From contig DNUE01000052.1 of NCBI GenBank assembly GCA_003508005.1, forward strand, positions 1-24,755: a DNA stretch of 24,755 nt, read 5' to 3'. The stretch is from Desulfobulbaceae bacterium. GTDB lineage: Bacteria > Desulfobacterota > Desulfobulbia > Desulfobulbales > Desulfobulbaceae. Numbering within the stretch: the stretch's first letter is position 1; the number at the start of each line of letters is the position of its first letter. The position numbers and the translations under genes are program-made. This document shows positions 16,709-24,755 of the stretch, in pieces. The notes below the pieces were generated by a model. It ran no database searches. It was not told where the DNA came from and saw nothing but the letters and a program-made list of their open reading frames with translations.

Positions 16709-16909
16709 ATGAAGACATTCATCATGTTCCTTGGACTCATTCTAGTACTCGAGGGATTGCCTTACGCGGCCTCCCCTGAGGCCATGCAACGATGGCTCAG
16801 GCAGCTTGCTGAACTCCCGCCGGCCCATCTGCGGGTCATCGGACTCCTGTCCATGATCCTGGGGTTTGCTGTACTGTTTTTTGTCCGGTACTCCGGACTT
16901 TTGCCATAG
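16709..16909 (+). CDS. DUF2065 family small membrane protein
   Basis: A 66-aa protein with two hydrophobic helices (about 2-17 and 45-61) around a short polar loop. The pattern MKTFIMFLGLILVLEGLPY, an aromatic/Pro-rich turn, MQRWLRQLAELPPAHLRVIG and a final LLSMILGFAVLFFVRY matches the DUF2065 (YjeT-like) family, whose function is unknown. YjeT is encoded near hflC in some proteobacteria, but no hfl gene is here. The start at 16709 gives the usual family N terminus; an ATG at 16700 adds three residues. It lies 83 bp upstream of mgtE in the same direction. Confidence 0.75.
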   Translation: MKTFIMFLGLILVLEGLPYAASPEAMQRWLRQLAELPPAHLRVIGLLSMILGFAVLFFVRYSGLLP

Positions 16910-16992
16910 CATTTTTCACGGTTGTCTGCTAAGACGATCTGGCCAGTCTTGCGCACTACGCAGAGCTTTGCTGCCCCTGGAGAGTCGGTTTC

Positions 16993-18375
16993 ATGGAAAA
17001 GTCACCCCAACGCGAAATGATCGGCATCGAAGGCAAGGTGCTGCTCGACACCCTGCGGCGTCTGCACCGGAAAAAGGCGGTCGACAACATCATCAAGCTG
17101 GTGCGCAAGACCCATCCCGCCGACCTCGCCTGGGTCTTCCGCTCCCTGAACCCCCAGGAACAGAAAGACATCTTTCAGATCGTCGCTCAGACCGAGATCG
17201 TTGCTGAATTCCTGAGCGAGTTGGACGAGGGGATCATGGTGGAGTTGGTGGAGGGCTTTTCCCCCCGCTTTCTCGCCAAGGTGGTCAGCAACATGTCCCC
17301 GGACGATGCCGCCGACTTCCTGGAGGCCCTGCCCAATCAGGTGGCCGTCGAGATCCAGACCCACATGGCCACCGCGGACCGGATCGAGGTGGAGGAACTC
17401 CTCAAGTACCACCCCGAAACCGCCGGCGGCCTCATGTCTCCCGACTTCATGTACCTGGACGAGGAACTCACCGTCGAGGAGGCGATCAGGAAGGTGCAGA
17501 AGCGGAGCGAGGACAAGGAGATGGTGTTTTATCTCTATATCACCCATGGCGATGGCCAGCTCGCCGGGGTCCTGTCGCTCAGGGAGCTGATCCTGCAGCC
17601 CATGCACCGGCAGCTGAAAAACATCATGAACACCAAGGTCATCTCGGTGACTACCGATACCGACCAGACCGAGGTAGCGCATCTGGTCTCTCAGTACAAC
17701 CTCCTGGCCCTGCCCGTGGTCGATGCCACCTTCAAGCTGGTGGGGATCATTACCGTGGATGACGTGATTGACGTTATCCGCCAGGAGGAGACCGAAGATT
17801 TTCTGCACATGGCCGGTGCAGGCAAGGACGAGGAGATCCTGCTCAAACCGCTGCACCTGAAGATTTTCTTTCGGGCGCCATGGCTGTTTGCTTCCTGGAT
17901 CGGCGGCATCGCGGCCATGTATATCATTACCTCGTTTCAGGCCGAGCTGCAAAAAGTCCTGGTCCTGGCCTCGTTCATCCCGATTATCGCCGGCATGGGC
18001 GGCAACATCGCCACCCAGTCGTCAACCATCGTGGTGCGCAGCCTGGCCACCGGCCGGATCAACGTGGGAAATTTTTTCTCCATCATCGGCAAGGAGTTCC
18101 TGGTCGGGGTGGTTATGGGCGGCTGTTTCGGCCTGCTCCTCGGCTTCCTTGCCCATTTTGAATACGCAAGTCCCGGCTATCTCGGCCTGGTCGTCGGCCT
18201 GTCCATTTTTTTTGTGATGACCATGGCCGCCACGGTGGGGACCCTGGTCCCCCTGGTGCTCAAACGCCTCAATATCGATGCCGCCATCGCCACCGGTCCC
18301 TTTATCACCACCACTACGGATATCCTGGGCGTGTTTCTCTTCCTGACCGTGGCCAGGGTGCTGCTCGATTTGTGA
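16993..18375 (+). CDS. mgtE: Magnesium transporter MgtE
   Basis: MgtE is a homodimeric Mg2+ channel of the inner membrane, gated by its own cytoplasmic domains when internal Mg2+ is high. The 460-aa product has the complete order: MgtE N domain (about 30-135), two CBS domains (about 140-265, with GGLMSPDFMYL near the start and VGIITVDDVIDVI at the end), and five membrane helices (about 290-458). Within these are GMGGNIATQSST (334-345) and ATGPFITTTTDILG (433-446), the latter holding the pore Asp. The start has GGAG about 10 nt upstream. A dispersed palindromic element begins 8 nt after the stop. Confidence 0.96.
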   Translation: MEKSPQREMIGIEGKVLLDTLRRLHRKKAVDNIIKLVRKTHPADLAWVFRSLNPQEQKDIFQIVAQTEIVAEFLSELDEGIMVELVEGFSPRFLAKVVSNMSPDDAADFLEALPNQVAVEIQTHMATADRIEVEELLKYHPETAGGLMSPDFMYLDEELTVEEAIRKVQKRSEDKEMVFYLYITHGDGQLAGVLSLRELILQPMHRQLKNIMNTKVISVTTDTDQTEVAHLVSQYNLLALPVVDATFKLVGIITVDDVIDVIRQEETEDFLHMAGAGKDEEILLKPLHLKIFFRAPWLFASWIGGIAAMYIITSFQAELQKVLVLASFIPIIAGMGGNIATQSSTIVVRSLATGRINVGNFFSIIGKEFLVGVVMGGCFGLLLGFLAHFEYASPGYLGLVVGLSIFFVMTMAATVGTLVPLVLKRLNIDAAIATGPFITTTTDILGVFLFLTVARVLLDL

Positions 18376-18382
18376 TGGCGTC

Positions 18383-18508
18383 GCAAAAACTCCCCAACTG
18401 CTGTGTCGGAGTCTGCGCTTACCTGCGCGGCATCCTTCGTCACTGCGGCGTACCGTTTGTACGCCCCATACCCCAGAACTTGCGCGCCTTGCACTTGGGG
18501 CTTTTTGC
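18383..18508. repeat. 126-bp palindromic dispersed element (MITE-like)
   Basis: The left end GCAAAAACTCCCCAA (18383-18397) and right end TTGGGGCTTTTTGC (18495-18508) are near-perfect inverted repeats. The middle holds a perfect hairpin, GGCGTAC-cgttt-GTACGCC (18447-18465). There is no coding capacity. I recall very similar palindromes (GTCGCAAAAA...CTTTTTGC) scattered in delta-proteobacterial genomes. The 3' T-run could also terminate mgtE transcripts. Confidence 0.7.
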
Positions 18509-18531
18509 TTAGCCATAACGGGGAGGACAGG

Positions 18532-19638
18532 TTGAGTGCCAAGAAACTACCTCAGGTGCCTCTCTATTTTTGGCTTCTTCTTGCTGTCGGGCTCTGGCTG
18601 GCTTACGAGACCTTCCGTCCCTCCCTGCACGATCGTGACGCTACGCCAAGGGTGGTGACGGCCCGGGGGGACCTGGCCGCGGACGAACAGGCGACCATTG
18701 AGCTGTTCCGAGCTGCCTCGCCGTCGGTGGTGTATATCACCAGCATCGCCGTGCGGCGCAACCTGTTCAGCCTCAACCTCTACGAGATTCCCCAGGGTAC
18801 AGGCTCCGGCATGATCTGGGACCAGCAGGGGCGGATCGTCACCAATTATCACGTGATCAGTGACGCGAACCGGATCGAGGTCACCCTGGCCGACCACAGC
18901 ACCTGGAAGGGGGTGCTGGTGGGCGCCGCCCCGGATCGCGATCTGGCGGTCCTGCAGATTTCGGCGCCGGCCGCCAAACTGCAGCCGATCACCATCGGCG
19001 ACTCCGATACCCTGCAGGTGGGACAAAGGGTCTTTGCCATCGGCAACCCCTTCGGCCTGGACCAGACCCTGACCACGGGCATCGTTTCCGCGCTGAACCG
19101 GGAAATCACCTCGGTCACCGACCGGACCATCCAGGGGGTAATCCAGACCGATGCCGCCATCAATCCCGGCAATTCCGGCGGTCCCCTATTGGACAGCGCC
19201 GGCCGGCTGATCGGGGTCAACACGGCCATCTACAGCCCGTCCGGGGGCAGTGCCGGCGTGGGCTTTGCCGTGCCGGTCAGCGAAGTGAACCGGGTGGTGC
19301 CGGAGATTATCCGCAGCGGCAGGGTTGTCCGCCCTGGACTCGGCGTGAGCCTTGCCAACCCGGATTTGAGCCGGCGCCTCGACATTGAGGGGGTCCTGAT
19401 CATCAATGTCCAGCCCGGTTCGACCGCGGACAAGGCGGGCCTTCGGGGGACCACCCAAACTACGGAGGGTCTGGTGCTGGGGGATGTCATTGTTGCGGTC
19501 AATGACAAGAAGGTTTCTGACTACAACGGGCTGCGCGACGAACTGGAACGATTTCAGGTCGGCGAAAGCGTCACCCTCATCATCCTGCGTGACGGGGTTG
19601 AGGCACGGTTGCCGGTTCAACTGGAAGCCTTAGATTGA
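18532..19638 (+). CDS. Membrane-anchored HtrA/DegS-like serine protease
   Basis: A 368-aa periplasmic-facing protease with one N-terminal membrane helix (residues 9-25), a trypsin-like domain and one PDZ domain (about 265-360), the DegS layout. The triad is visible: His107 in TNYHVISD, Asp137 in DRDLAVLQI, Ser215 in NPGNSGGPLL. The family degrades misfolded envelope proteins or, as DegS, triggers the sigma-E response; which applies here cannot be told, and no rseA is nearby. The TTG at 18532 is chosen because GGGGAGG sits six bases upstream and the helix follows directly. The frame is open further upstream, but that part is the palindromic repeat. Confidence 0.9.
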   Translation: MSAKKLPQVPLYFWLLLAVGLWLAYETFRPSLHDRDATPRVVTARGDLAADEQATIELFRAASPSVVYITSIAVRRNLFSLNLYEIPQGTGSGMIWDQQGRIVTNYHVISDANRIEVTLADHSTWKGVLVGAAPDRDLAVLQISAPAAKLQPITIGDSDTLQVGQRVFAIGNPFGLDQTLTTGIVSALNREITSVTDRTIQGVIQTDAAINPGNSGGPLLDSAGRLIGVNTAIYSPSGGSAGVGFAVPVSEVNRVVPEIIRSGRVVRPGLGVSLANPDLSRRLDIEGVLIINVQPGSTADKAGLRGTTQTTEGLVLGDVIVAVNDKKVSDYNGLRDELERFQVGESVTLIILRDGVEARLPVQLEALD

Positions 19639-19659
19639 CCTGGGCGAGGCGAAACGAGG

Positions 19660-20709
19660 TCACGGCTTTCCCTGCTGGACGACGGTCAGCCTTTTTTGCC
19701 TGGACCTGGCCAGTTCCCGCATATCCTTGGCCTTATCCGATTCATCGATTATTTCCCGGCCCACGATTTCTTCGATAATATCCTCCAGGCTGATCACCCC
19801 GGTGACGCTGCCGTATTCATCCACCACCACGAAAAGATGCTGGTGGCGTTCAAAAAAATCGATCAGCACCCGGTTCAGGGCTGCGGTTTCCGGCACGAAG
19901 TGGGCCTTGTGCATGATCTGCGCAAGTTTCAGCTGCCCCTTGTTTTCGGCCGCGGCCATGTACACGTCGCGGCTTAAGACAATACCGACCACGTTGTCCG
20001 GGTCATTGCTGTAGACCGGCGCCCGGCTGTGAATCTGCCAGAGGTCCTTCAGGGCCGCCGCCTCCTGGATGGTCATGGAACTGTCCAGAGTGAAGGTGAC
20101 GGTGCGCGGGGTCATGATTTGCCTGACGTTTTTATTGCTGAGATTGAGGATATTGGAAATAACCTCTTCCTGCTCAGATGCGATTTCCCCCGCCTTTCTG
20201 CTGATAATGGCGATGGCCTGCAGTTCCTCGGCGGATATCTTGCCGTGCGAGCCTTTTTGCGGGATGAGCAGGGTAACCTTTTGACAGAACCAGACAATGG
20301 GGTGGAGGATAATGATCATCCAGCGGATCGGCCGGGCGATGTAGGGCGCAATCTGGCGGGAATAGACCACCCCGGTGGTCTTGGGTATGATTTCTGAGAA
20401 TATCAGGATGGCAAAGGTGAAGGCGATCGAGAACCAGACAAGGTTGCCTTTGCCGAAGACTACAGCCGCGGCGGCGCCGGAAATGGCAGCGCCGATGGTG
20501 TTGGCGATGGTGTTGAGGGTGAGAATGGCGGTAATCGGATCATTGATGTTGGTTTTCAGTTTTTTCAGCAACCTGGCCGTTTCCGGTTTTTTTTTGGCCA
20601 TCACTTCAATATGGCTCAGGCGCAGGGAATAGAGCGCTGCCTCCATCAGACTGCACAAGGCTGAGAAAATGATGGCGATACTGACGGAACAGATCAGGAC
20701 AGTCAACAC
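19660..20709 (-). CDS. CNNM (DUF21) and CBS-pair membrane protein, HlyC/CorC-like
   Basis: A 349-aa protein with an N-terminal CNNM/DUF21 membrane domain (about 1-150, four hydrophobic helices, FSEIIPKT at 104-111) and a CBS pair (about 190-320, with QIMTPRT at the start and LFVVVDEYGSVTGVISLEDIIEEIVG at the end, given here only as a landmark). The C-terminal CorC_HlyC domain found in longer relatives is absent. Relatives act in Mg2+/Co2+ efflux or regulation of it. The GTG at 20709 is chosen because GAAAGGAG lies 7 nt upstream; an ATG at 20766 would lie inside the promoter. It converges on the protease gene with a 21-bp gap. Confidence 0.88.
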   Translation of the reverse strand: MLTVLICSVSIAIIFSALCSLMEAALYSLRLSHIEVMAKKKPETARLLKKLKTNINDPITAILTLNTIANTIGAAISGAAAAVVFGKGNLVWFSIAFTFAILIFSEIIPKTTGVVYSRQIAPYIARPIRWMIIILHPIVWFCQKVTLLIPQKGSHGKISAEELQAIAIISRKAGEIASEQEEVISNILNLSNKNVRQIMTPRTVTFTLDSSMTIQEAAALKDLWQIHSRAPVYSNDPDNVVGIVLSRDVYMAAAENKGQLKLAQIMHKAHFVPETAALNRVLIDFFERHQHLFVVVDEYGSVTGVISLEDIIEEIVGREIIDESDKAKDMRELARSRQKRLTVVQQGKP

Positions 20710-20745
20710 GGCGATTCTCCTTTCAGAAATTCGATTTGAAGGGGT

Positions 20746-20774
20746 ATCATAGCGAAAAGAAATCATTTTGCCAA
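20746..20774 (-). promoter_or_regulatory. Promoter of the CNNM-CBS gene
   Basis: On the minus strand TTGGCA (20769-20774), 17 bp, TATGAT (20746-20751). The start site near 20739 leaves a ~30-nt leader with GAAAGGAG before the GTG at 20709. Position and spacing are mutually consistent. Confidence 0.7.
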
Positions 20775-20811
20775 TCAGAAGACAGAGAACAGAGGACAGA
20801 GAAGACAGACT
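20775..20811 (+). repeat. GAAGACA/GAGGACA heptamer array (third copy)
   Basis: TCAGAAGACAGAGAACAGAG and its continuation GACAGAGAAGACAGAC form degenerate 7-mers of the same family as the arrays at the rsmE and murJ ends. It abuts the -35 of the CNNM gene promoter. Confidence 0.7.
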
Positions 20812-20987
20812 GAAGCCGTTTATGCTGAAGGCTTTGCGGGGGCGGCTACATCGGGAGTCGGCCAGTTATCATTCTCCTGAGGAGGTAAGCAACCGAAGGG
20901 AGACTGAGGGGAGGCCGGCATCGTTACCGGATAAAAAAGAACGATTCCGGTAATTGTGCGAAGCCGCTGAATGGTGTACAAATTGAA

Positions 20988-21003
20988 TGAACAGGATTGT
21001 TCA
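20988..21003. promoter_or_regulatory. Dyad TGAACA-N4-TGTTCA before pepA
   Basis: TGAACAGGATTGTTCA is a perfect 6+6 inverted repeat with a 4-nt centre, ending 7 nt before AAGGAGG of pepA. As DNA it could be an operator; as RNA a small hairpin near the ribosome site. Confidence 0.35.
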
Positions 21004-21027
21004 ACGCCGGAAGGAGGAGATGGGGTG

Positions 21028-22581
21028 ATGATCAGCCGCACGGCCCGGGATCCGGAAAAGACGAGGGTTGATCTGCTGGTCTGCTTTGCCGCGCAGGTTG
21101 AAGGGAAAATACCGGCGGGACAGGGCGGGCAGGTTTCGGCCATGGTGCGGCAGGCCTGGCAGGTGGGGGATTTTTCCGGAAAGGTCGAGGAAACCCTGTT
21201 CTGGTATCCACCTCGGCCTGCCAGGGCAAAGGTCCAGGGTATTGAGGCCCAGCGGGTCCTGGTCGTCGGCTGCGGCAAGGTGGAAGAGGAGCCTGCCAAA
21301 CAGCGGGAGCAGTTGCGGCTGGCTGCCGGAACCGCCGCATCCCGAGCGCGCAAGGTCAAGGCCGGCAGTGTGCTGGCGGTCCTGCCTGCTTTCACGACAC
21401 TGGCGGCGGACGAGGTGGCGGAGTGTGTTGCCGAGGGGCTGCTGCTTGGCAATTACCTTTTTGCCAGATATAAACAAAAGAAAGGGGACGAGGATCAGCA
21501 CGTGCCGGTGCAGCAGTTTCTGCTCCAGGATGGCGGGCTGCCGCCTGCCCGGGTCAAGGCAGGAATGGAGCGAGGCCGCCGGTCAGCCCTAGCCGTCTGC
21601 GCAGCCCGGGATATGGCCAACGAGCCGGCGAATTACTGGAATCCGGCCCGGTTTGCCGAATACGGCAGAAGGATTTCCGGCCAGGGAGACCTCAAGTGCA
21701 CGGTGCTGGGCAAGGCGGCCATGAAAAGGCTCGGCATGGGCGGGATCCTTGCGGTTAACCAGGGCTCGGCCGAGCCGGCCGCCATGGTCATTCTTGAATA
21801 CCGCTCCCCAGGGAAGGGTTGTCCGACCCTCCTGCTGGTGGGCAAGGGGCTGACTTTCGACTCAGGGGGAGTCAGTCACAAGCCGGCGGCGGGCATGGAA
21901 GACATGAAATATGACATGTGCGGTGGCGCTGCGGTTCTGGCCGCCATGCAGGCCGTGGCCGAGGAGGGTCCGCGCGGCCTGAACGTGGTCGCCCTGGTGC
22001 CGGCCACGGACAATATGGCGGGGGCAGCCGCCCTGAAGCCAGGGGATATCATCACCCAGTACGGCGGCCGGACGGTGGAGGTGGTCAATACCGATGCCGA
22101 GGGACGGCTTCTCCTTGCCGATGCGCTGGCCTACGGCATTGAGAAATTCAAGCCGGCCGCGGTGGTCGATGTTGCCACTCTGACTGGGGCGGTCATCGTC
22201 GGCCTGGGTCATCACCGTACCGGCCTGCTCGCCAATAATGACGTCCTGGCGGCCCAAATCCTGGTGGCGGGAGAACAAAGCGGCGAGCCATTATGGCGTC
22301 TGCCCCTGGGACCGGAGTATACAAGGCTTCTTAAGTCTGAAGTGGCGGACCTGAAGAACGTGGGCGACAAATCAGCGGGGACGATAACCGCGGCGGCCTT
22401 TCTCCAGGAGTTTGTCGGGGAGACGCCCTGGGCGCACCTGGATATCGCCGGCACCGCCTGGGGTTTAGAAAAATCATATATCAACGGCAAAGGTCCAACC
22501 GGCACGGCAGTCAGGACCCTGCTGCAGCTGATCCGAAATTGGCAGCCCCAGGACCGGAGATGTCCATCCGCGAAAAATTGA
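21028..22581 (+). CDS. pepA: Leucyl aminopeptidase (M17 family)
   Basis: A cytoplasmic hexameric di-metal aminopeptidase that removes N-terminal residues from peptides; in E. coli PepA also binds DNA. The 517-aa product has an M17 N-terminal domain (about 10-150) and the catalytic domain with VGKGLTFDSGG (271-281; Lys273, Asp278), MKYDMCGGA (293-301; Asp296) and NTDAEGRL (354-361; Asp356, Glu358), so every metal ligand is present. AAGGAGG at 21011-21017 supports a start at GTG 21025 or ATG 21028; an ATG at 20971 has no ribosome site. fbp follows after 37 nt, probably in one transcript. Confidence 0.94.
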   Translation: MISRTARDPEKTRVDLLVCFAAQVEGKIPAGQGGQVSAMVRQAWQVGDFSGKVEETLFWYPPRPARAKVQGIEAQRVLVVGCGKVEEEPAKQREQLRLAAGTAASRARKVKAGSVLAVLPAFTTLAADEVAECVAEGLLLGNYLFARYKQKKGDEDQHVPVQQFLLQDGGLPPARVKAGMERGRRSALAVCAARDMANEPANYWNPARFAEYGRRISGQGDLKCTVLGKAAMKRLGMGGILAVNQGSAEPAAMVILEYRSPGKGCPTLLLVGKGLTFDSGGVSHKPAAGMEDMKYDMCGGAAVLAAMQAVAEEGPRGLNVVALVPATDNMAGAAALKPGDIITQYGGRTVEVVNTDAEGRLLLADALAYGIEKFKPAAVVDVATLTGAVIVGLGHHRTGLLANNDVLAAQILVAGEQSGEPLWRLPLGPEYTRLLKSEVADLKNVGDKSAGTITAAAFLQEFVGETPWAHLDIAGTAWGLEKSYINGKGPTGTAVRTLLQLIRNWQPQDRRCPSAKN

Positions 22582-22618
22582 TGAACCCTGTACAGGATGA
22601 AACAAAGGGAGAAAAGAT

Positions 22619-23632
22619 ATGATTAAGCGCAGAGGTGTGACGGTCAGCAGACAGATCATGGACAGCCAGCGGCTGCACCCGGAGGCCACCGGCGACCTGT
22701 CTGGCCTGCTCAATGAGCTTATTGTGGCGGCGAAGATTATCAGCGCCGAGGTCAACATGGCCGGACTGGCCGAAATCCTCGGCCAGTCCGGCAAGACCAA
22801 CATTCAGGGTGAAAAGGTCCAGAAGCTGGACGATTTCGCCAACGCCACGGTTAAGCGGCGCATGGAGCAGTGCGGGTATGTCTGCATCATGACCTCGGAG
22901 GAGGAGGAAGAGACAATCCCGGTGCTGGAGGGTTACGAAGGCAAGTACACTCTGGCTTTTGACCCGCTGGACGGCTCGTCGAACATCGATGTCAATGTCA
23001 GCATCGGCACTATTTTCTCCGTGCACCGCAAGCTCTCCGAGGGTAGGAAAGGCACGGCCTCGGACCTCCTGCAGAAGGGCAGCCAACAGGTCGCCGCCGG
23101 CTATATCATCTACGGCTCCAGCACCATGCTGGTTTATACCACCGGCGAGGGGGTGCACGGTTTCACCCTGGATCCCAGCGTCGGCGAGTTCTTCCTCTCC
23201 CATCCAGACATCCGCATCCCTGAGCGCGCCAAATTTTACAGCATCAACGAGGCCAACACCAACTACTGGTTCGAAGGGACAAAAAAGTATGTGGAATATC
23301 TCAAGGAGATCGACAAGGCCACTGGCCGTCCCTACAGCCTGCGCTATATCGGAACCCTTGTCGCGGATTTCCATCGCAACCTGATCAGCGGCGGCATTTT
23401 TCTCTACCCCCGTGACCGGAAAACCACCTCCAAGCCGGAAGGTAAGCTGCGCCTGCTCTATGAGGCCGCCCCCATGGCGATGATCGCCAGGGAGGCGGGC
23501 GGTATGGCCATCACCGATGACGGGCGGGATATCCTGGAGATCGAGCCCGAATACCTGCACCAGCGGGTGCCGCTGATCATCGGCAACTGCCAGGATGTGG
23601 AAATGGCGCGCCATTTCTATCTGGGAAGCTGA
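22619..23632 (+). CDS. fbp: Fructose-1,6-bisphosphatase class I
   Basis: Fbp hydrolyses fructose 1,6-bisphosphate to fructose 6-phosphate, the committed step of gluconeogenesis, in the cytoplasm. The 337-aa length is standard. The acidic metal site is visible as a Glu run at residues 95-98 (equivalent to the EE pair of the family) and DPLDGSSNID (115-124). NYWFEGTKKYVEYL and RYIGTLVADFHRNLISGGIFLYP carry the substrate-binding C-terminal half, and LYEAAPMAMIAREAGG the end motif. AAAGGGAG upstream of the ATG is a good ribosome site. It is the second gene after pepA and ends in a stem-loop shared with glnS. Confidence 0.96.
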   Translation: MIKRRGVTVSRQIMDSQRLHPEATGDLSGLLNELIVAAKIISAEVNMAGLAEILGQSGKTNIQGEKVQKLDDFANATVKRRMEQCGYVCIMTSEEEEETIPVLEGYEGKYTLAFDPLDGSSNIDVNVSIGTIFSVHRKLSEGRKGTASDLLQKGSQQVAAGYIIYGSSTMLVYTTGEGVHGFTLDPSVGEFFLSHPDIRIPERAKFYSINEANTNYWFEGTKKYVEYLKEIDKATGRPYSLRYIGTLVADFHRNLISGGIFLYPRDRKTTSKPEGKLRLLYEAAPMAMIAREAGGMAITDDGRDILEIEPEYLHQRVPLIIGNCQDVEMARHFYLGS

Positions 23633-23645
23633 GCGTCAAAAAGAA

Positions 23646-23675
23646 AGATGGCGGCGCTGGCGAGGGCCGCCATCT
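23646..23675 (-). terminator. Stem-loop terminator between fbp and glnS
   Basis: AGATGGCGGC (23646-23655) and GCCGCCATCT (23666-23675) form a perfect 10-bp stem with a 10-nt loop. In minus-strand RNA it is followed by TTTCTTTTT, so it is a good intrinsic terminator for glnS. On the plus side only GCGGTTTC follows, so it would be weaker for fbp. Confidence 0.85.
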
Positions 23676-23681
23676 GCGGTT

Positions 23682-24755
<1,074 letters not shown>

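Larger units (their letters stand above)
20775..21024. other. Intergenic region upstream of pepA with repeat array and dyads
   Basis: About 250 bp with no recognisable gene. It contains a GAAGACA/GAGGACA heptamer array (20775-20811), a CTCC-tga-GGAG stem (20873-20883), an inverted pair TTACCGG...CCGGTAA around an A-rich loop, and TGAACA-GGAT-TGTTCA (20988-21003) just before the pepA ribosome site. No promoter is convincing; the best is TTGTGC and TACAAA 17 bp apart around 20954-20982. No known riboswitch consensus is recognised. Confidence 0.55.

Noticed and set aside
18403..18531. N-terminal extension of the HtrA-like protease
   Set aside because: The open frame comes from the palindromic repeat and lacks a ribosome site. 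GGGGAGG and the membrane helix support the TTG at 18532.
20812..20970. Riboswitch or structured ncRNA upstream of pepA
   Set aside because: Several short stems are present, but none matches a riboswitch consensus I know, and pepA is not a typical target.
20989..21002. LexA box
   Set aside because: GAAC and GTTC are present but six bases apart, not the four of the Gram-positive-type LexA site, and pepA is not an SOS gene.

Overview
The window is about 60% GC, densely coded on both strands, and carries conserved chromosomal genes rather than a mobile island. The gene set suggests a Gram-negative, Desulfobacterota-type bacterium, possibly Desulfobulbales. The pointers are WaaA (a Kdo-type lipopolysaccharide core), SelA (a selenocysteine user), PilT, an EF-G-like GTPase of the kind I associate with delta-proteobacteria, and intergenic palindromes with a delta-proteobacterial look. 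The lineage is inference; no 16S beyond its first ~39 nt is present.

Layout. 1-39 is the 5' end of a 16S rRNA gene on the minus strand, with its boxA leader and a near-consensus promoter at 40-214. Running away from it on the plus strand are selA (465-1904), a 717-aa protein with two degenerate GGDEF-like domains and TPR repeats, a LOG-family nucleotide hydrolase, and pilT from its own promoter. A repeat-rich gap (6066-6385) separates pilT from the convergent minus-strand pair waaA-comEC (10205 down to 6386). rsmE (+) and murJ (-) then converge over an inverted pair of short-repeat arrays. An EF-G-like GTPase (+) converges on purM (-). purM is divergent from a small DUF2065 membrane protein gene, which is followed by mgtE and, after a palindromic dispersed element, by a membrane-anchored HtrA/DegS-like protease (+). 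A CNNM/DUF21-CBS membrane protein (-) converges on the protease gene. pepA-fbp (+) then converges on glnS (-), which is cut by the window end, with a stem-loop terminator between them.

Functional themes: translation and tRNA (16S, SelA, RsmE, EF-G-like, GlnRS), envelope (WaaA, MurJ, HtrA-like protease), Mg/divalent cation transport (MgtE, CNNM), central metabolism (PurM, Fbp, PepA), and type IV pilus retraction beside a DNA-uptake channel (PilT, ComEC), which hints at natural competence.

I did not find a clearly new multi-gene system. The least ordinary items are: several families of degenerate 6-7 bp repeat arrays confined to intergenic DNA, one pair of which has been read through so that RsmE and MurJ share the same C-terminal tail; a 126-bp palindromic element behind mgtE; a TPR protein with two decayed GGDEF-like domains; and an EF-G paralogue in which the catalytic His of the DTPGH motif is Asp.
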